NCBI RefSeq assembly: GCF_039880525.1
Contig: NZ_CP156989.1
Coordinates: 1,736,001-1,800,000, forward strand
Direction of reading: 5' to 3'
Length of the DNA: 64,000 bases
DNA from: Agrococcus sp. ProA11
Lineage (GTDB): Bacteria > Actinomycetota > Actinomycetes > Actinomycetales > Microbacteriaceae
Under the pieces are notes generated by a model. It ran no database searches. It was not told the DNA's origin and was given only the letters and a program-made list of their open reading frames with translations. A program made the position numbers and the translations under genes. Shown here piece after piece: positions 1-10,242 of this stretch; positions within the stretch are counted from its first letter, which is position 1, and every line of letters begins with the position of its first letter.

Positions 1-984
1 GATGGCGCCGCGGTCGTCGGTGATGAGCAGATCCTCCGGGTGCAGCGCACGATCGACGTCGTCGAGCGTCGTGAGGCGCTCGTCAGGGTGCGCACGCCGG
101 ACGGTGATGCCGCCCTGCAGCTTGCCGAGGTCGTAGGCGTGCGTCGGCTGACCGAGCTCGAGCATCACGTAGTTGGTGATGTCGACGCCGATCGAGACCG
201 AGCGCATGCCCGCCAGCCGCAGGCGCGAGACCATCCACGCCGGAGTCTGGCGCGACTGGTCGATGCCGCGCACGATGCGTGCGATGAAGCGCGAGCAGCC
301 GATGCGGCCGCGGATCGGCGCCTCGTCCGCGATCGCGAGCGGGAAGCCGGTGGGCGTGCCGACGTCGACCGCGGCTCGCGCGGTCGCGGCCGGGTCGGTG
401 AAGGGCGCCCCGACGGAGGAGGCGAGCTCGCGGGCCACGCCGCGGATCGAGAGCGCGTAGCCGCGGTCGGGCGTGACGTTGATCTCGACCGCCTGGTCGT
501 CCAGGCCCAGGATCCGCAGCGCGTCCTCGCCCACCTCGCCGGGGATGCCGAGCTCGTCGAGCCGCATGATGCCGTCGTGGTCATCGCCGAGGCCGAGCTC
601 GCGCTCGGAGGCGATCATGCCGTCGGAGACGTGGCCGTAGGTCTTGCGCGCGGCGATCTCGAAGCCGCCCGGCAGCGCGGACCCCGGCAGCGTCACGACG
701 ACCCGGTCGCCGACGACGAAGTTGAGCGCGCCGCACACGATGCCGCGCACGCCACCGTTGGCCTCGCCGACGTCGACCTGCGCGTAGCGGATGGTCTTGC
801 CGTTCTTCTGCGGCTCCGAGGCGATTTCGAGCACCCGGCCGACGACGATCGGACCGCGCAGCTCGCCGCCGTGCACCATCTCCTCCTCGAAGCCGACGCG
901 CACGAGCTGCGCGTGCAGCCAGTCGGCGGTGTCCTCCTTGGGGAGGTCGACGTGCTCTGCGAGCCATGACAGCGGAATCCGCAT
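1..984 (-). CDS. pheT: Phenylalanine--tRNA ligase beta subunit, cut by window edge
   Basis: Beta subunit of the cytoplasmic (alpha-beta)2 phenylalanyl-tRNA synthetase, which charges tRNA-Phe and edits mischarged tyrosine. From the ATG at 984 the frame stays open for 328 codons and runs off the window at base 1. It opens MRIPLSWLAEHVDLP, continues with a tRNA-binding OB-like domain at about residues 40-150, and reaches the B3/B4 region with GVDITNYVMLELGQP. The family has about 800-850 residues, so roughly the last 500 (B5 and anticodon-binding parts) lie outside. The ATG shares one base with the pheS stop (TGATG), implying coupled translation. Confidence 0.95.
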   Translation of the reverse strand, partial: MRIPLSWLAEHVDLPKEDTADWLHAQLVRVGFEEEMVHGGELRGPIVVGRVLEIASEPQKNGKTIRYAQVDVGEANGGVRGIVCGALNFVVGDRVVVTLPGSALPGGFEIAARKTYGHVSDGMIASERELGLGDDHDGIMRLDELGIPGEVGEDALRILGLDDQAVEINVTPDRGYALSIRGVARELASSVGAPFTDPAATARAAVDVGTPTGFPLAIADEAPIRGRIGCSRFIARIVRGIDQSRQTPAWMVSRLRLAGMRSVSIGVDITNYVMLELGQPTHAYDLGKLQGGITVRRAHPDERLTTLDDVDRALHPEDLLITDDRGAI

Positions 985-2030
985 CAGATCACCATCCCGA
1001 ACTGCTCCGTGAAGCGCACATCGCCCTCGATCATGTCGCGCATGTCGTCGAGCTGGTAGCGGAACTGCAGCGTGCGCTCGATGCCCATGCCGAACGCGAA
1101 GCCGGAGTAGACGTCCGGGTCGATCCCTGCTGCGCGCAGCACATTGGGGTTGACCATGCCGCAGCCGCCCCACTCGACCCAGCGCGGGCCGCCGCGCATG
1201 CCGGGGTGCCAGACATCCATCTCGGCGCTCGGCTCGGTGAAGGGGAAGTAGTTGGGGCGCAGGCGGATTTTCGCCTCGTCGCCGAACATCACGCGGGCGA
1301 GGTGCTCGAGCGTGCCGCGCAGGTTCGCCATGGTGATGCCCTTGTCGACCGCCAGTCCCTCGATCTGGGTGAAGACCGGCAGGTGCGTGGCGTCGATGTC
1401 GTCAGTGCGGTAGACGCGGCCGGGGGCGACGATGTAGATCGGGAGGTCGCGCGTGAGCATCGACCGCATCTGCACGGGGCTGGTCTGCGTGCGCAGCACC
1501 ATGTGCCGGTCGGCGGGCGCGATGTAGAAGGTGTCGGATTCGCCGCGCGCTGGGTGGTCGGGGTCGACGTTCAGCGCGTCGAAGTTGTACCACTCGTGCT
1601 CGAGCTCGGGACCCTCGGCGACCTCCCACCCCATGCCGACGAAGACGTCGCTCATCTCATCGATGAGCATGGTGAGCGGGTGCCTGCCACCGGCCGTGCG
1701 GATGCGCGGCAGTGCGGTCACGTCGACGCGCTCGGCCTCGAGCTGCGCGCGCTCCTCCGCCTCGGCGAGCTCGCGCTGGCGCGCGGCGATCGCTTCTGCG
1801 ACCCGGCCGCGGCCCGCGCCGATCAGCTGGCCCGCGGCTTTGCGATCCTCGGGTGGGACGTCGCGCAGCCCGCCGTTCAGGGCGGCGAGCTCGCTCCCCT
1901 GCCCGTTGTGCGCGGCCTTCGCGGCCTGCAGCTCAGACGTGGTCGTGGCGGCATCGATGGCGGCGAGCGCCGCGGCTACCGCGGCGTCGACGCGCGCGCC
2001 GAGGTCAGCGTTCTCGTCGGGGTGTGGCAC
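984..2030 (-). CDS. pheS: Phenylalanine--tRNA ligase alpha subunit
   Basis: Catalytic alpha subunit of phenylalanyl-tRNA synthetase (348 residues, normal length). The N-terminal coiled-coil that grips tRNA spans about residues 1-90. The class II core follows, with GGRHPLTMLIDEM, the motif 2 loop TSPVQMRSM, FTEPSAEMDVWHPG, and motif 3 FAFGMGIERT near the end. The start is a GTG lying 6 bases after a TAGGAT hexamer, with no Shine-Dalgarno, so the mRNA looks leaderless. pheT follows with a one-base overlap. Identification is firm. Confidence 0.97.
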   Translation of the reverse strand: MPHPDENADLGARVDAAVAAALAAIDAATTTSELQAAKAAHNGQGSELAALNGGLRDVPPEDRKAAGQLIGAGRGRVAEAIAARQRELAEAEERAQLEAERVDVTALPRIRTAGGRHPLTMLIDEMSDVFVGMGWEVAEGPELEHEWYNFDALNVDPDHPARGESDTFYIAPADRHMVLRTQTSPVQMRSMLTRDLPIYIVAPGRVYRTDDIDATHLPVFTQIEGLAVDKGITMANLRGTLEHLARVMFGDEAKIRLRPNYFPFTEPSAEMDVWHPGMRGGPRWVEWGGCGMVNPNVLRAAGIDPDVYSGFAFGMGIERTLQFRYQLDDMRDMIEGDVRFTEQFGMVI

Positions 2031-2036
2031 CCGACG

Positions 2037-2042
2037 ATCCTA
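2037..2042 (-). promoter_or_regulatory. pheST -10 box, leaderless
   Basis: TAGGAT on the minus strand, 6 bases before the pheS GTG at 2030. It lies in the 20-base gap after the gluD stop, so pheST has its own promoter. Confidence 0.6.
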
Positions 2043-2050
2043 CCGAGCCC

Positions 2051-2989
2051 TCAGCGACGACCGAACCCGCCGCCCCCGCCTTCATTGCCGGTGAGTCCGT
2101 CGACGCCGCGCTGCGTCAGCAGCAGCTGCGTGTCGGTCACGTTGTCGTCATTCTTCGGCTTCTGCTCGCCCTTCGCCTTCGGCGACGACTCGGTGCGTCG
2201 CTGCACGAAGTACGCGACCCACGACATGAGCATGCAGATCGCGATGTAGATCGCGCCGACGACGATGGCCGCCTGGATGATCGGGCGGTCGAGCTGCGCC
2301 TGGCTGCCGATGAGCTTCGCCGTGTACAGCAGCTCCTCGAATGTGATGATGAAGCCGAGCGCGGTGTCCTTCAGCGTCACCACGAGCTGCGAGATGATCA
2401 CCGGCATCATCGCGCGGATCGCCTGCGGCAGCAGGATGAGGCGCATGACCCCGGCCTTCCGCAGCCCTACCGCGTACCCGGCTTCGCCCTGCCCGCGAGG
2501 CAGTGACTCCACACCGGCGCGGATGACCTCGGCGAGCACCGAGCCGTTGTACGCGATGAGCGCGATGACGACCGCTTCGAAGGGTGAGAAGCGCACCCCG
2601 ATCGAGGGCATCGCGTAGTACAGCAGCATCATGAACACGAGCACGGGGACCGCGCGCAGCAGCTCGGTGATCCACGCGACCGGCACGCTCACCCAGGCGT
2701 GATCGCTGAGCCGGCCGATGGCGAGCACGAGGCCGAGCGCGATCGCGCCGATCGCAGCCAGCGCGAACGCCGTCAGGGTGTTGAGCAGGCCTTCGCCGAT
2801 CAACCGCCAGATGGCGGCGTAGCCGAACGCTTCCCACTTGGACGCCTCGAACTGGCCGGTCGCCGCCATGCGCCACAGCAGCAGCGCGAACAGGCCGACG
2901 ATCACCACGATCGTGACGGCACCGAACGTCTTGTTGCGAGCGACGGCGCGCGGTCCGGGGACGTCGTACAGGACTGAGGCCTGGCTCAT
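2051..2989 (-). CDS. gluD: Glutamate-type ABC transporter permease GluD
   Basis: Inner-membrane permease of a polar amino acid ABC importer, most like the glutamate system GluABCD of corynebacteria (312 residues). It has several hydrophobic segments (first at about 25-45) and the cytoplasmic EAA loop GEAGYAVGLRKAGVMRLILLP that docks on the ATPase. The C-terminus is a charged, glycine-rich tail (EGGGGGFGRR) with no transport role that I can name. The ATG overlaps the gluC stop by four bases (ATGA). Substrate is inferred from family and operon. Confidence 0.9.
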   Translation of the reverse strand: MSQASVLYDVPGPRAVARNKTFGAVTIVVIVGLFALLLWRMAATGQFEASKWEAFGYAAIWRLIGEGLLNTLTAFALAAIGAIALGLVLAIGRLSDHAWVSVPVAWITELLRAVPVLVFMMLLYYAMPSIGVRFSPFEAVVIALIAYNGSVLAEVIRAGVESLPRGQGEAGYAVGLRKAGVMRLILLPQAIRAMMPVIISQLVVTLKDTALGFIITFEELLYTAKLIGSQAQLDRPIIQAAIVVGAIYIAICMLMSWVAYFVQRRTESSPKAKGEQKPKNDDNVTDTQLLLTQRGVDGLTGNEGGGGGFGRR

Positions 2990-3636
2990 CGTGCGACCCT
3001 CCACTTGTTCTCGAGCGTTCGCTGCAGCCAGGAGAGGAAGGCGACCAGCACCACGAAGGCGATGGCGACCCAGAGCAGGACGAACATGGCGTTCTCGCCT
3101 CGCTCTGAGAGGTTGTTCCGGATCGAGCCGAGGTTCAGCACCGAGAAGCCGGCGGCGACCGTGGTGTTCTTCAGGAGCGCGATGAGCACGCTCATCATCG
3201 GCGGGATGACGGCACGGCCGGCCTGCGGCAGCACGACGAGGGTCATCACCTGGCCGAACGGGAGGCCGATCGCGCGAGCCGCTTCGGCCTGGCCGACGGG
3301 CACGGTGTTGATGCCGGAGCGCAGCGTCTCTGCCACGTAGGTGGCGGTGTAGATGCCCAGCGCGAGCACCGCGAGCACCATGAAGTCCATGCGTGAGCCC
3401 GCGAGCACCGGCACGCCGAGCGCGAAGAAGAAGAACAGCAGCGTCAGCGGCGTGTTGCGGATGAGGTTGACGTAGGCGGTGCCGACCGCCCGCGCGATCG
3501 GAATCGGAGAGACGCGCATGGCGCCCACGATGAACCCCAGCACCAGCGCGATCGCGCCGCCGCCGAAGAACAGCACGAGGGTGCCGACGAGGGCCTGACC
3601 CCAGAGGTCGAGGTTGTCGAAGATGGTGGCGAACAC
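2986..3636 (-). CDS. gluC: Glutamate-type ABC transporter permease GluC
   Basis: Second permease of the importer (216 residues), presumed to pair with GluD as a heterodimer. It starts MFATIFDNLDLWGQAL, shows about five membrane spans and carries the EAA loop QAEAARAIGLPFGQVMTLVVLP. The ATG is preceded by GGAGACAT, a Shine-Dalgarno. A perfect 15-bp hairpin lies between gluB and this gene and probably reduces read-through from the highly expressed binding-protein gene. Confidence 0.9.
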   Translation of the reverse strand: MFATIFDNLDLWGQALVGTLVLFFGGGAIALVLGFIVGAMRVSPIPIARAVGTAYVNLIRNTPLTLLFFFFALGVPVLAGSRMDFMVLAVLALGIYTATYVAETLRSGINTVPVGQAEAARAIGLPFGQVMTLVVLPQAGRAVIPPMMSVLIALLKNTTVAAGFSVLNLGSIRNNLSERGENAMFVLLWVAIAFVVLVAFLSWLQRTLENKWRVAR

Positions 3637-3654
3637 GCATGTCTCCTTCCGTCA

Positions 3655-3689
3655 CGCGAGGCGGCGGGCGTCAAGCCCGCCGCCTCGCG
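3655..3689 (-). terminator. Strong hairpin between gluB and gluC
   Basis: Perfect 15-bp inverted repeat (arms 3655-3669 and 3675-3689, 5-base loop) starting 18 bases after the gluB stop and ending 18 bases before the gluC start. There is no U-tract. It is probably a partial terminator or mRNA-stabilising 3' structure that keeps binding protein in excess over the permeases. Confidence 0.6.
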
Positions 3690-3707
3690 ACGGATCGTGG
3701 CAATCGA

Positions 3708-4586
3708 TCAGTAGCGGTCGACCTCGGGCTGCGTGCCCTCGACGCCGGAGTCACCCAGGTTGTTGTCGTAGATGGCCTGCCAGATGTCGGGGTTCTCCTC
3801 GAGCAGCGTGTTGATGTGCTCGCGGAGCGCGTCATCGCCCTTCGGGATGCCGATGCCGTAGCGCTCCTCGGTGAAGGGCTCACCCACGACCATCAGCTCG
3901 TCCGGGTTCTGCGCGGCGTAGCCGATCAGGATCGCCTGGTCGGTCGTGACGGCATCCACCTGGTCGTTGATGAGCGCCTCGACGCACTGCGAGTACGTGT
4001 CGAACTCGGTGGTCTCGACATCCGGGTAGTTGTCGCGGATGTTCTGGATCGGCGTCGAGCCGGTAGCAGAGCACACGTTCACGCCCGCGACGAGGTCTTC
4101 CTCGGAAGCGATGTCGGAGTCGGACGCGACCAGCAGGCCCTGGCCTGTGATGAAGTACGGACCGGCGAAGTCGATCTGCTCCTTGCGTCCGTCGGTGATC
4201 GAGTAGGTGCCGACGTAGTAGTCGATGTCGCCGTTCACGAGCGCCTGCTCGCGGTTGGCCGAGGGGATCGACTGGAACTCGATCGCGTCCTCGTCGAAGC
4301 CGAGCGATGCCGCGACCCAGCGCGCGATGTCGACGTCGAAGCCGCTGCGCGTGTCGGTGGTGGCGTCGAGGAAGCCGAGGTTGGGCTGGTCCTCCTTGAC
4401 GCCGATGCGGACGGTGCCGGCATCGCTCATCGCGTCGAACGTGGGCGAGCCCTCGAGCTGCACGTCCGATGCGACCTCGAACGGCTGGTCGCCGGTCGCG
4501 CCATCGCCGCCCTCGGCACAGCCGACGAGCGCGACGGCCGCGGCGGCGCTGAGTGCGACCGCCGCTGAGAGTCGTGTCCTACGCAT
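3708..4586 (-). CDS. gluB: Glutamate-binding lipoprotein GluB
   Basis: Extracytoplasmic solute receptor of the importer (292 residues). A signal peptide ends in the lipobox LVGC (Cys about 24), so the protein is lipid-anchored on the outer face of the membrane. The family-3 binding fold follows: TVRIGVKEDQPNLGF, SGFDVDIARWVAASLG, DYYVGTYSITDGRKEQIDFAGPY, and the second lobe with VCSATGSTPIQNI. The ATG at 4586 follows AAAGGAGACACC, a clear Shine-Dalgarno. It lies between gluA (32-base gap) and the hairpin before gluC. Substrate is inferred. Confidence 0.92.
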   Translation of the reverse strand: MRRTRLSAAVALSAAAAVALVGCAEGGDGATGDQPFEVASDVQLEGSPTFDAMSDAGTVRIGVKEDQPNLGFLDATTDTRSGFDVDIARWVAASLGFDEDAIEFQSIPSANREQALVNGDIDYYVGTYSITDGRKEQIDFAGPYFITGQGLLVASDSDIASEEDLVAGVNVCSATGSTPIQNIRDNYPDVETTEFDTYSQCVEALINDQVDAVTTDQAILIGYAAQNPDELMVVGEPFTEERYGIGIPKGDDALREHINTLLEENPDIWQAIYDNNLGDSGVEGTQPEVDRY

Positions 4587-4618
4587 GGTGTCTCCTTTAT
4601 GTGGTGAGTGATGCCAGC

Positions 4619-5356
4619 TCAGTGGGTGATGAGCTTGGAGAGGAAGTCCTTGGCCCGGCTGCTCCGCGGGTTCGTGAAGAACTCCTCCGGGGTCGCCTCT
4701 TCGACGATCTCGCCCTCGGCCATGAAGACCACCCGGTCGGCGGCCTTGCGTGCGAAGCCCATCTCGTGGGTCACGACGACCATCGTCATGCCCTCCTTGG
4801 CGAGGCCGACCATGACGTCGAGCACCTCGTTGATCATCTCCGGGTCGAGCGCGCTCGTGGGCTCGTCGAAGAGCATGACCTTGGGCTTCATCGCCAGGGC
4901 GCGCGCGATCGCGACGCGCTGCTGCTGGCCGCCGGAGAGCTGCGCGGGCAGCTTCGACTCCTGCTGGGCGACACCGACGCGCTCGAGCAGCGCGTGCGCC
5001 TCCTTGACGGCTTCCGCCTTCTTCAGGCCGCGCACCTTGATGGGGCCGAGCGTGACGTTCTCGAGGATCGACTTGTGGGCGAAGAGATTGAACGACTGGA
5101 ACACCATGCCGACGTCGGCGCGCAGGGCAGCCAGGCCCTTGCCCTCCTTGGGCAGCTCCTTGCCGTCGATCGAGATGGAGCCGGAGCTGATGGTCTCGAG
5201 CCGGTTGATCGCGCGGCAGAGCGTCGACTTGCCAGAGCCGGAGGGGCCGATGACGACCACCACCTCGCCCTTGCCGACGGTGAGGTTGATGTTCTTCAGC
5301 GCTTGGAACTCGCCATAGTGCTTGTCCACATTGACGATCTCGACGAGGGGCTGCAT
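4619..5356 (-). CDS. gluA: Glutamate-type ABC transporter ATPase GluA
   Basis: Cytoplasmic ATPase that powers the importer (245 residues, normal length). It shows Walker [10 protein letters not shown], the Q-loop FQSFNLF, the ABC signature LSGGQQQR, Walker B VMLFDEP, and the switch histidine VVVTHEMG. The frame stays open to a TTG at 5410, but homologues begin near [15 protein letters not shown], so I chose the ATG at 5356. It has no evident Shine-Dalgarno. It is first in the gluABCD order, and a GC-rich hairpin sits just upstream. Confidence 0.93.
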   Translation of the reverse strand: MQPLVEIVNVDKHYGEFQALKNINLTVGKGEVVVVIGPSGSGKSTLCRAINRLETISSGSISIDGKELPKEGKGLAALRADVGMVFQSFNLFAHKSILENVTLGPIKVRGLKKAEAVKEAHALLERVGVAQQESKLPAQLSGGQQQRVAIARALAMKPKVMLFDEPTSALDPEMINEVLDVMVGLAKEGMTMVVVTHEMGFARKAADRVVFMAEGEIVEEATPEEFFTNPRSSRAKDFLSKLITH

Positions 5357-5372
5357 GTCGACATACAACCAT

Positions 5373-5398
5373 GCGCCCGCCGACTGATCGGCGGGCGC
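5373..5398 (-). terminator. Hairpin between the RNA methyltransferase gene and gluA
   Basis: Perfect 11-bp stem (5373-5383 with 5388-5398) and the 4-base loop CTGA, 35 bases after the methyltransferase stop and 17 bases before the gluA ATG. It is most likely the terminator of the infC operon; it could instead be in the gluA leader. Confidence 0.55.
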
Positions 5399-5432
5399 GT
5401 GGAATCGCAATGAAACGGTTACACGACGGTCA

Positions 5433-6245
5433 TTACCGACCCCGCTGGGCGAAGGCGCTCTGGTAGAGGCAGACGGATGCGGCGGTGGCGAGGTTCAGCG
5501 ACTCCGCGTGGCCGTAGACCGGCAGCCGCACCGACCGGTCGGCCAGCCGGGCGGTATCGGCATCCAGGCCGCGCGCCTCGTTGCCGAAGAGCCACGCCGT
5601 GGGGCGGGCCAGCACGCCGTCGGCCTGCAGCGCGAGCAGGTCCTCCCCCGCCACATCCGCCGCGAGCACGGTGAGGCCGGCCGCGGCGGCCGCGTCGATC
5701 GCATCGCTCGTGCCGGCACCCACGGAGACGTCGAGGTGGAACAGCGAGCCGGTGGTGGCGCGCACCACCTTGGGGCTGAAGGGGTCGACGGAGTTGGCGG
5801 TGACGATGACCGCGGATGCCCCCGCCGCGTCTGCGGCGCGCAGGATGGTGCCGAGGTTGCCGGGGTCCCGCACCTCGTGCAGGATCGCGATCAGCGGGTG
5901 CGCCGCCTCGACGGCCCGCGCGATCGCATCCTCGAGCCGCACCGGCGCCTGCTTGGCGACGGCCACCACGCCCTGCGGGTGCACGGTGTCGGCGATCGCC
6001 GCGAGCGCGCGGTCGGAGACGTCGGTGATGGGCGCGTGCTGCGCCGCGGCGGCGATCAGCTCGCTGTGGCGCTCGCGCGCTGTCGGGGTGGCGAAGACGT
6101 CGACGAGCAGCGCGGGCTGCCAGCGCACGATCTCGTCGAGCGCCGCCGGGCCCTCCAACAGGAACAGCCCGGTCTGAGACCGGGCTGTTCGCTGCTGGAG
6201 CTTGGCAGCCTCTCGCACGCGCGGCGCACGGGGGCTGTCGAGCAC
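5433..6245 (-). CDS. TrmH/SpoU-family RNA 2'-O-methyltransferase
   Basis: Probable rRNA or tRNA ribose 2'-O-methyltransferase (270 residues). An N-terminal substrate-binding domain ([14 protein letters not shown]) precedes the SPOUT knot with the three SpoU motifs: [31 protein letters not shown], and [20 protein letters not shown]. The GTG at 6245 begins one base after the rplT stop; the longer frame would overlap rplT and is rejected. Last gene of infC-rpmI-rplT-methyltransferase. The target nucleotide cannot be told from sequence. Confidence 0.88.
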   Translation of the reverse strand: MLDSPRAPRVREAAKLQQRTARSQTGLFLLEGPAALDEIVRWQPALLVDVFATPTARERHSELIAAAAQHAPITDVSDRALAAIADTVHPQGVVAVAKQAPVRLEDAIARAVEAAHPLIAILHEVRDPGNLGTILRAADAAGASAVIVTANSVDPFSPKVVRATTGSLFHLDVSVGAGTSDAIDAAAAAGLTVLAADVAGEDLLALQADGVLARPTAWLFGNEARGLDADTARLADRSVRLPVYGHAESLNLATAASVCLYQSAFAQRGR

Positions 6246-6246
6246 G

Positions 6247-6633
6247 TCAGGCCGCGTTCGACGGAGCCGACGTGTCGGTCGGCAGCGCAGCCTTGGCTGC
6301 CTCGACGAGCGCCGTGAACGTGGCGGCATCGTTGATCGCCAGATCGGCCAGCATGCGGCGGTCGACCTCGATGCCAGCCAGGCCGAGGCCCTGGATGAGG
6401 CGGTTGTAGGTCAGGCCGTTCTGGCGGGAGGCAGCGTTGATGCGCTGGATCCACAGGCGGCGGAAGTCGCCCTTCTTCGCCTTGCGGTCACGGAAGGCGT
6501 AGACGTGCGAGTGGAGCAGCTGCTCCTTCGCCTTGCGGTACAGGCGCGAGCGCTGTCCACGGTAGCCCGAAGCCTGCTCGAGGATGACCCGACGCTTCTT
6601 GTGGGCGTTGACTGCTCTCTTGACACGTGCCAT
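6247..6633 (-). CDS. rplT: 50S ribosomal protein L20
   Basis: Primary 23S rRNA-binding protein needed early in 50S assembly (128 residues). The basic N-terminus [20 protein letters not shown] and the core [25 protein letters not shown] are typical. In other bacteria L20 also represses its own infC-rpmI-rplT mRNA. The C-terminal tail ([15 protein letters not shown]) is slightly longer than in E. coli. It follows rpmI by 36 bases. Confidence 0.97.
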   Translation of the reverse strand: MARVKRAVNAHKKRRVILEQASGYRGQRSRLYRKAKEQLLHSHVYAFRDRKAKKGDFRRLWIQRINAASRQNGLTYNRLIQGLGLAGIEVDRRMLADLAINDAATFTALVEAAKAALPTDTSAPSNAA

Positions 6634-6669
6634 GAGTGTGTTCTCTCTATCTCTTCTTCGTCGCGCGCG

Positions 6670-6864
6670 TCAGCGCCCGAGGAGCTTCTTGATGACCTTG
6701 GCGTCGGCCGGGGCCAGGATCTTGTCCCGGTTGAGGCGGCGCTTCTGGCCACCCGACTTCACCTCGAGGTTGTGGCGCATGCCGGACTGCTGCGAGCGGA
6801 CCTTGCCGCTGCCGGTGACCTTGAAGCGCTTCTTCGCACCGGAGTGCGTCTTCTGCTTGGGCAT
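6670..6864 (-). CDS. rpmI: 50S ribosomal protein L35
   Basis: Small, very basic 50S subunit protein (64 residues) with the hallmark start [21 protein letters not shown] and the end [22 protein letters not shown] context with GGAGACAAGA just upstream of the ATG gives a Shine-Dalgarno. It lies 9 bases after infC and 36 bases before rplT, the universal infC-rpmI-rplT order. Confidence 0.97.
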   Translation of the reverse strand: MPKQKTHSGAKKRFKVTGSGKVRSQQSGMRHNLEVKSGGQKRRLNRDKILAPADAKVIKKLLGR

Positions 6865-6873
6865 TCTTGTCTC

Positions 6874-7992
<1,119 letters not shown>

Positions 7993-8179
7993 CGCGGGCT
8001 CCTTCTCGAATCTGCTGTGTGCTGATGCACGGCGAGAGAGAAGCCAGAACGCGATCGCGGCCGCGTGGCTCAGCATCCGTGACGACGAACGTCCGATGCT
8101 GCTGACCCGGTAGCCTGGAAGCGGCTGCGGGTGGGATTGCTCCTCTTTCACCTCCGGGCGAGAGCCCGAAACCTGCACA

Positions 8180-8185
8180 ACCCTA
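8180..8185 (-). promoter_or_regulatory. Candidate infC operon -10 box
   Basis: TAGGGT on the minus strand; transcription starting about 7 bases on would leave a leader of about 180 nt before the infC ATC, room for L20- or IF-3-dependent control. No clear -35 is visible. The 223-base gap 7993-8215 holds this and the 5' side of the divergent DUF1844 gene. Confidence 0.4.
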
Positions 8186-8215
8186 CCAGAGACGATTCCT
8201 CAGGAGAAGACTGCG

Positions 8216-8575
8216 ATGACCGAGCTCGGCGAGCACACCCACGGCGATGACGCCCTCGAGCAGACGCGCGACATCGCCGACGTGCCGGCGGTCGAGCTCA
8301 TCAACACCGTCGCGATCCACCTGCTGAGTGCCGCGGCCGTGAAGGTCGGCCTTGCGGACGACCCTGAGCAGCAGGTCGACCTCGACGAGGCGCGCAAGCT
8401 CATCAACGCGCTCGCCGGCCTCGTGACCGCGGCGGCACCCGAGATCGGCGGCGTGCACGCGGCGCCGCTGCGCGACGGGCTGCGCTCGGTGCAGCTCGCC
8501 TTCCGCGAGGCGAGCTCGATGCCCGACGCGCCCGGCAAGGGCCCCGGCGAGAAGTGGACCGGCTCGGTCGTCTGA
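8216..8575 (+). CDS. DUF1844 domain protein
   Basis: Small cytoplasmic protein of unknown function (119 residues) of the DUF1844 family, regularly found beside infC in actinobacteria. The family core is visible as ADVPAVELINTVAIHLLSAAAVKVGL followed by DLDEARKLINALAGLVTAAAPEIG; N- and C-termini are charged and probably disordered. CAGGAGAAG 7 bases before the ATG is the Shine-Dalgarno. It is divergent from infC and convergent with the SseB-like gene, with only 4 bases between stops and no terminator seen. Confidence 0.85.
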   Translation: MTELGEHTHGDDALEQTRDIADVPAVELINTVAIHLLSAAAVKVGLADDPEQQVDLDEARKLINALAGLVTAAAPEIGGVHAAPLRDGLRSVQLAFREASSMPDAPGKGPGEKWTGSVV

Positions 8576-8579
8576 CCGG

Positions 8580-9407
8580 TCAGCGCGCGGCGGCCCAGTC
8601 GTCGCGCGTGCGGGCGAGCGCCGCAGGCGCCGCGAGCGGCAGCTGCGCCGCTCCCCCGTTCCAGCGGTGCAGCCGCACGACGACGCTCGCGATGCTCGCG
8701 CGCACGACCGGCGCCGCGGCGATCTGCGCTGCCGCCGCCTGCACCTGCTCCGGTGCGTCCACGTCGTCGTCGACGAGCGCGTGCACCTCGAGCTCCGGCC
8801 CGGCGAGGCGGCTGCGGGGGTCGCCGGTGGCGAGCACCACGGCCTGCACCGCCGGCTGTGCGAAGAGCGCGTCGGCGACCGCGGCATGCACCGCCTGATC
8901 CTCGACGCCCCACGACCAGGCGGCGTCCGCGAGCAGCGCTTCCAGCATCGCGCGCGTGAGCACGAACTCGCTCTCGGCGCCGGGGTCGACGACCACGCGC
9001 GCAGGCCCGTCGAGTGCGGCCGCGGCGGCGCGCTGCACGCTCGTGGGCACGGGTCGTGCCTGCCGGTTCCAGGCCTGCATCGCGGTCACGTGCGAGAATA
9101 TCGGCAGGATCGTGCCGCCGTCCGGCGCCTGCACCTCGACGATCGAGAGCTCCTGCGTCTTGTCGATCGTGCGGCCGCGGTCATCGAGCCCGGTCTCGCC
9201 TGCCGCCGCCAGCAGCGGCACGAGCAGCCGCTCGCCGCGGAGCGCGTCGACCACGAGCGCGCGACCGGACGCGCCTGCGGCGAGACCCGCGACCGCTTCC
9301 AGGTATGCCGCGGGCGCCGATCCGTCATCGCCCGCGTAGGCGGTGTCGTGGTGCTGGAACGAGCGGCCCTCCCAGGGCCGCCCCGCCGAGTCCGCCTCGC
9401 GGCTCAC
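8580..9407 (-). CDS. SseB-family protein
   Basis: Probable cytoplasmic protein of the SseB N-terminal domain family (275 residues), function unknown. The region at about 20-150 (GRALVVDALRGERLLVPLLA, TILPIFSHVTAMQAW, ARVVVDPGAESEFVLTRAML) matches that fold; the C-terminal half is less conserved. The GTG at 9407 lies 8 bases after the priA stop with AAGG 6 bases before it, so it is the last gene of the his cluster transcript. In related genomes it also sits after priA. No catalytic motif is visible. Confidence 0.75.
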   Translation of the reverse strand: MSREADSAGRPWEGRSFQHHDTAYAGDDGSAPAAYLEAVAGLAAGASGRALVVDALRGERLLVPLLAAAGETGLDDRGRTIDKTQELSIVEVQAPDGGTILPIFSHVTAMQAWNRQARPVPTSVQRAAAAALDGPARVVVDPGAESEFVLTRAMLEALLADAAWSWGVEDQAVHAAVADALFAQPAVQAVVLATGDPRSRLAGPELEVHALVDDDVDAPEQVQAAAAQIAAAPVVRASIASVVVRLHRWNGGAAQLPLAAPAALARTRDDWAAAR

Positions 9408-9415
9408 CGCGGGCC

Positions 9416-10165
9416 TTACTGGCCCGCGACGTCCAGCGCCGCGACCAGCGTGAAGGCGCCGGCGTAGAGCGCCTTGCCGACGATGGCGCCCTCGACGCCG
9501 TGCGGCACGAGCTCGCGCAGCGCCGCGATGTCGTCGAGGCTCGCGACGCCGCCGGAGGCGACGATGGGCTTCTGCGTGCGCTCGGCGACCTGCCGCAGCA
9601 GCTCGATGTTGGGTCCCTGCAGCGTGCCGTCCTTCGTGACATCGGTGACGACGTAGCGGCTGCAGCCAGCCGCCTCCAGGCGGTCGAGCACGTGCCAGAG
9701 GTCGCCGCCATCCTGCGTCCATCCGCGTGCGGCGAGCGTCGTGCCGCGCACGTCGAGGCCGACGGCGATCTGGTCGCCGTATTCGGAGATGACCGATGCC
9801 GTCCACTCGGGGTTCTCGAGCGCGGCGGTGCCGAGGTTGATGCGCTTCACGCCCGTGGCGAGTGCGGCCTCCAGCGATGCCTCGTCGCGGATGCCGCCGG
9901 AGAGCTCGACCTGCACGTTGCCCTTGACCGCCTTGATCACCTTCTTGATGATGGCGCGGTTGTCGCCGCGACCGAACGCGGCGTCGAGGTCGACGAGGTG
10001 GATCCACTCGGCGCCCTGGCGCACCCAGTCCTCGGCCGCATCGATGGGCGAGCCGAAGGAGGTCTCCGTGCCCGCCTCGCCCTGCGTCAGCCGCACGGCC
10101 TTGCCGCCGGCGACATCGATGGCGGGCAGCAGCTGCAGCTTGGGCGACTGGTTGAAATCGGTCAT
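9416..10165 (-). CDS. priA: Phosphoribosyl isomerase A (HisA/TrpF bifunctional)
   Basis: TIM-barrel isomerase converting ProFAR to PRFAR in histidine synthesis and, in actinobacteria lacking trpF, PRA to CdRP in tryptophan synthesis (249 residues). [15 protein letters not shown] carries the catalytic Asp of strand 1, [12 protein letters not shown] and [12 protein letters not shown] follow, and [15 protein letters not shown] carries the second catalytic Asp. Phosphate-binding glycines are at GGVASLDD and GAIVGKALY. Bifunctionality is inferred from the phylum; no trpF is in the window to compare. It lies 77 bases after hisH. Confidence 0.93.
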   Translation of the reverse strand: MTDFNQSPKLQLLPAIDVAGGKAVRLTQGEAGTETSFGSPIDAAEDWVRQGAEWIHLVDLDAAFGRGDNRAIIKKVIKAVKGNVQVELSGGIRDEASLEAALATGVKRINLGTAALENPEWTASVISEYGDQIAVGLDVRGTTLAARGWTQDGGDLWHVLDRLEAAGCSRYVVTDVTKDGTLQGPNIELLRQVAERTQKPIVASGGVASLDDIAALRELVPHGVEGAIVGKALYAGAFTLVAALDVAGQ

Positions 10166-10242
10166 GGTGAGGATGCCCTCTCGGGATGCTTGGCGGTGCG
10201 ATCAGCCGGTTCGACCAGCCGGTGGAATGCTACTCGGCAGAG

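Noticed and set aside
2051-3655. A single 534-codon permease
   Set aside because: The frame is gluD plus a meaningless extension through gluC; two separate permeases with a 4-base overlap explain the region.
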